Assembly: GCF_001983165.1 (NCBI RefSeq)
Contig: NZ_MNPU01000007.1
Span: forward strand, 1 to 64,000
DNA: 64,000 bases
Direction: 5' to 3'
Source of the DNA: Pseudomonas gessardii
Lineage (GTDB): Bacteria; Pseudomonadota; Gammaproteobacteria; Pseudomonadales; Pseudomonadaceae
A program made the translations under genes and the position numbers. A model generated the notes under the pieces. The model had not been told where the DNA came from, ran no database searches, and saw only the letters and a list, made by a program, of their open reading frames with translations. Shown in pieces: positions 62,293-64,000 of the stretch; within the stretch, counting starts at the first letter, position 1, and each line of letters starts with the position of its first letter.

Positions 62293-64000
62293 ATGGATGT
62301 TCGCCAGCTTGCTTTCCTCGCCCGCCAACCGTCCGCTGCCGTAAAACGCCGTGACACCTTCTGTGGCGTGCCCAAAAGCGGCCTGGCGCTGATCCTGGCC
62401 AACGCGCTGTTCTGGCAGCCGCTGCTGGTCCAGGCCGAGGGCATTGTGGTCAGCGGCCCGGGCACGACGGTGGGCGCGGCGGGCAATGGCGTACCGGTGG
62501 TCAACATTGCCACGCCCAATGGCAGCGGCCTGTCCCATAACCAATTCAAGGACTACAACGTCGGTGCCAACGGCCTGATCCTCAACAACGCCACAGGCCG
62601 CACGCAAGAAACCCAACTGGGCGGCATCATCCTCGGCAACCCCAACCTCAAGGGCGGCGCCGCCAATATCATCCTCAACGAAGTCAACGGCGGCAGCCCC
62701 AGCCAGTTGCGCGGCTACACCGAAGTGGCGGGGCAGTCGGCCAAAGTCATCGTCGCCAACCCCTATGGCGTGACCTGCAACGGCTGCGGCTTTATCAACA
62801 CCCCCAACGTGACCCTGACCACCGGCAAACCCATCCTCGATAACGGCCGCCTGGACCGCTACCAGGTCGATGGCGGCGCGGTGACCATCGACGGCCAGGG
62901 CTTGAATGCCGACAACGTTGACCGCTTTGAGATCATCACCCGCTCGGCCAAGATCAATGCGCAGATCAATGCGCGTAATTTGACCGTGATTGCCGGGCGT
63001 AATGACGTCAATGCACAGACGTTGAATGCCACGGCGCGTGCAGATGATGGCAGTGCCAAGCCGGAGCTGGCGATTGACTCGTCGGCGTTGGGTGGGATGT
63101 ATGCCGGCGCGATCAGGCTGGTGGGGACTGAGGCTGGTGTCGGGGTGAAACTGGACGGTACGTTGGCGGCCAGCGCGGGCGATATTCAACTGGATGCCAA
63201 TGGGCGCTTGACCATGGCCAATGCCAAGGCCAGCGAAGCGGTCGTGATCAAGGCCGGTGAGCTGGACGCCACGGGCGCGGTGTACGCCGGCACGCGTATC
63301 GATGTGCAAACCACCACGGGCTTAAGCAACCAGAAAAGCCTCGCCGCCCGCGACAGCATTACCCTCGCCAGCAACGGGCAACTACTCAACAGCGGCATTA
63401 TCGAAGCGGGGGTCAACCCTGATGAAAGCCGCAATGCCAGCGGCGATGTCAGCCTGTCAGCCGCCAGCCTGAAAAATACCGGCAGTGTGGTTGCCAGTCG
63501 CAGCCTCGGCGTAACCGCCACCCAGGCTCTGGACAACCAGGGCGGCACGTTGAGCGGCACGAAAACGCAGGTTAATGCCGGACAACTGGATAACCGCACC
63601 GGCCGCGTGCTCGGTACGCAGACGCTGAATATCACTGCCACGGCCCTGGACAACCGCTCCGGCAAGTTGCTCGGTAGCCAGTTGAACGTGACGGCCAGTG
63701 GCGCCATCGACAACCGCCTGGGGATCTTCTCCGCCAGCACATTGCTGACGGTGCAGGCGGCCAGCCTGGATAACCGCAATGAAGGCAACCTGGTCAGCCA
63801 GGGCGCCCAACAAATCGTCGTCGGGCAGTTGAACAACAGCCAGGGCGGGTTGGTGTCCAGCAAAACCACCCTGGCGCTGCGTGGCGAAAACATGCTCAAC
63901 CAGGGTGGCCTGGTGATCGCCGACGAGGCATTGACCCTGACCGGCGGTAGCTTCGACAACAGCCAGAAGGGCGTCATCAGCAGCAAGGCCGATACCCAGG
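62293..64000 (+). CDS. TpsA (FHA/CdiA-family) exoprotein, N-terminal part only
   Basis: An open frame from ATG 62293 to the window edge (569 codons, no stop), so the gene is cut. It has a long extended signal peptide (about residues 1-57, with a basic N-part KRRDTF and ending LLVQA), then the TPS secretion domain with both hallmark motifs, NPNL (LGNPNLKGGAAN) and NPYG (VANPYGVTCNGC), the latter followed by a Cys pair. From about residue 300 it shows repeats of FHA type (LDNRTGRVLG, LDNRSGKLLG, IDNRLGIFS). Such proteins are large adhesins or contact-dependent inhibition toxins; which one depends on the unseen C-terminus. Confidence 0.93.
   Translation, partial: MDVRQLAFLARQPSAAVKRRDTFCGVPKSGLALILANALFWQPLLVQAEGIVVSGPGTTVGAAGNGVPVVNIATPNGSGLSHNQFKDYNVGANGLILNNATGRTQETQLGGIILGNPNLKGGAANIILNEVNGGSPSQLRGYTEVAGQSAKVIVANPYGVTCNGCGFINTPNVTLTTGKPILDNGRLDRYQVDGGAVTIDGQGLNADNVDRFEIITRSAKINAQINARNLTVIAGRNDVNAQTLNATARADDGSAKPELAIDSSALGGMYAGAIRLVGTEAGVGVKLDGTLAASAGDIQLDANGRLTMANAKASEAVVIKAGELDATGAVYAGTRIDVQTTTGLSNQKSLAARDSITLASNGQLLNSGIIEAGVNPDESRNASGDVSLSAASLKNTGSVVASRSLGVTATQALDNQGGTLSGTKTQVNAGQLDNRTGRVLGTQTLNITATALDNRSGKLLGSQLNVTASGAIDNRLGIFSASTLLTVQAASLDNRNEGNLVSQGAQQIVVGQLNNSQGGLVSSKTTLALRGENMLNQGGLVIADEALTLTGGSFDNSQKGVISSKADTQ

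Noticed and set aside
62005..63309. Minus-strand frames of 434 and 266 codons at the right edge
   Set aside because: They are opposite the TpsB/TpsA genes, whose plus-strand frames carry VRGF, NPNL and NPYG motifs.

Overview
The window reads as chromosome of a fluorescent pseudomonad of the Pseudomonas fluorescens group. The 23S-5S spacer and 5S genes are of Pseudomonas type. The lap adhesin locus, the pgaABCD operon and the many REP-type inverted repeats built on a GTGGGAGC...CTGCGATAG core fit this group, as does the GC-rich coding. Everything here is read from sequence and family knowledge; no database search was run.

Layout. 1-540: tail of an rRNA operon with two tandem 5S genes, each followed by a terminator. 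759-2639: a dCache chemoreceptor. 2691-8269 (minus): a four-gene mgoBCAD/pvfABCD-type operon (haem-oxygenase-like protein, AurF-like N-oxygenase, A-T-R NRPS, polyketide-cyclase-like protein), the kind that makes diazeniumdiolate or pyrazine-N-oxide signals. 8814-9524 (minus): a GntR/FCD regulator with a palindromic operator upstream. 9801-30897: a complete Lap biofilm locus: LapG protease, LapD c-di-GMP receptor, a small conserved protein, the 4226-residue adhesin LapA (minus), and the LapEBC type I secretion system. 31231-36445: a LysR regulator, then an MFS/HlyD/outer-membrane-factor tripartite efflux operon. 36519-40662: an ECF sigma factor, its FecR-type anti-sigma factor and a TonB receptor with a signalling domain (iron-siderophore cell-surface signalling). 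40713-42807 (minus): a compact winged-helix / AbiEii-like nucleotidyltransferase / PP2C-phosphatase operon with an operator-like palindrome. 42878-45744 (minus): a DUF3142 protein and a large periplasmic repeat protein. 46400-51465: a MarR regulator with an AaeXAB-like FUSC efflux operon. 51547-53827: a membrane protein and a DUF945 (YdgA-like) protein. 54084-60361: pgaABCD (PNAG synthesis and export). 60541-64000: a two-partner secretion pair, TpsB plus the 5' part of a large FHA/CdiA-like TpsA that runs off the window.

How the parts work together. Three surface-adhesion or biofilm modules lie close together: Lap, PNAG and TPS. LapD senses c-di-GMP and restrains LapG, which otherwise cuts LapA near its N-terminus (the TAAG site is at residues 107-110). 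PgaCD is also c-di-GMP controlled in other bacteria. Between these modules sit exporters and iron-uptake regulation. Many gene pairs overlap by four bases (ATGA, GTGA or TTGA), which indicates translational coupling.

The most unusual item is the winged-helix / nucleotidyltransferase / PP2C operon at 40713-42807. It looks like an AbiE-type (type IV toxin-antitoxin) pair that has gained a protein phosphatase, lies in a stretch that looks less GC-rich than its neighbours, and has its own 24-bp palindrome over the promoter. I do not recognise this three-gene combination as a described system.
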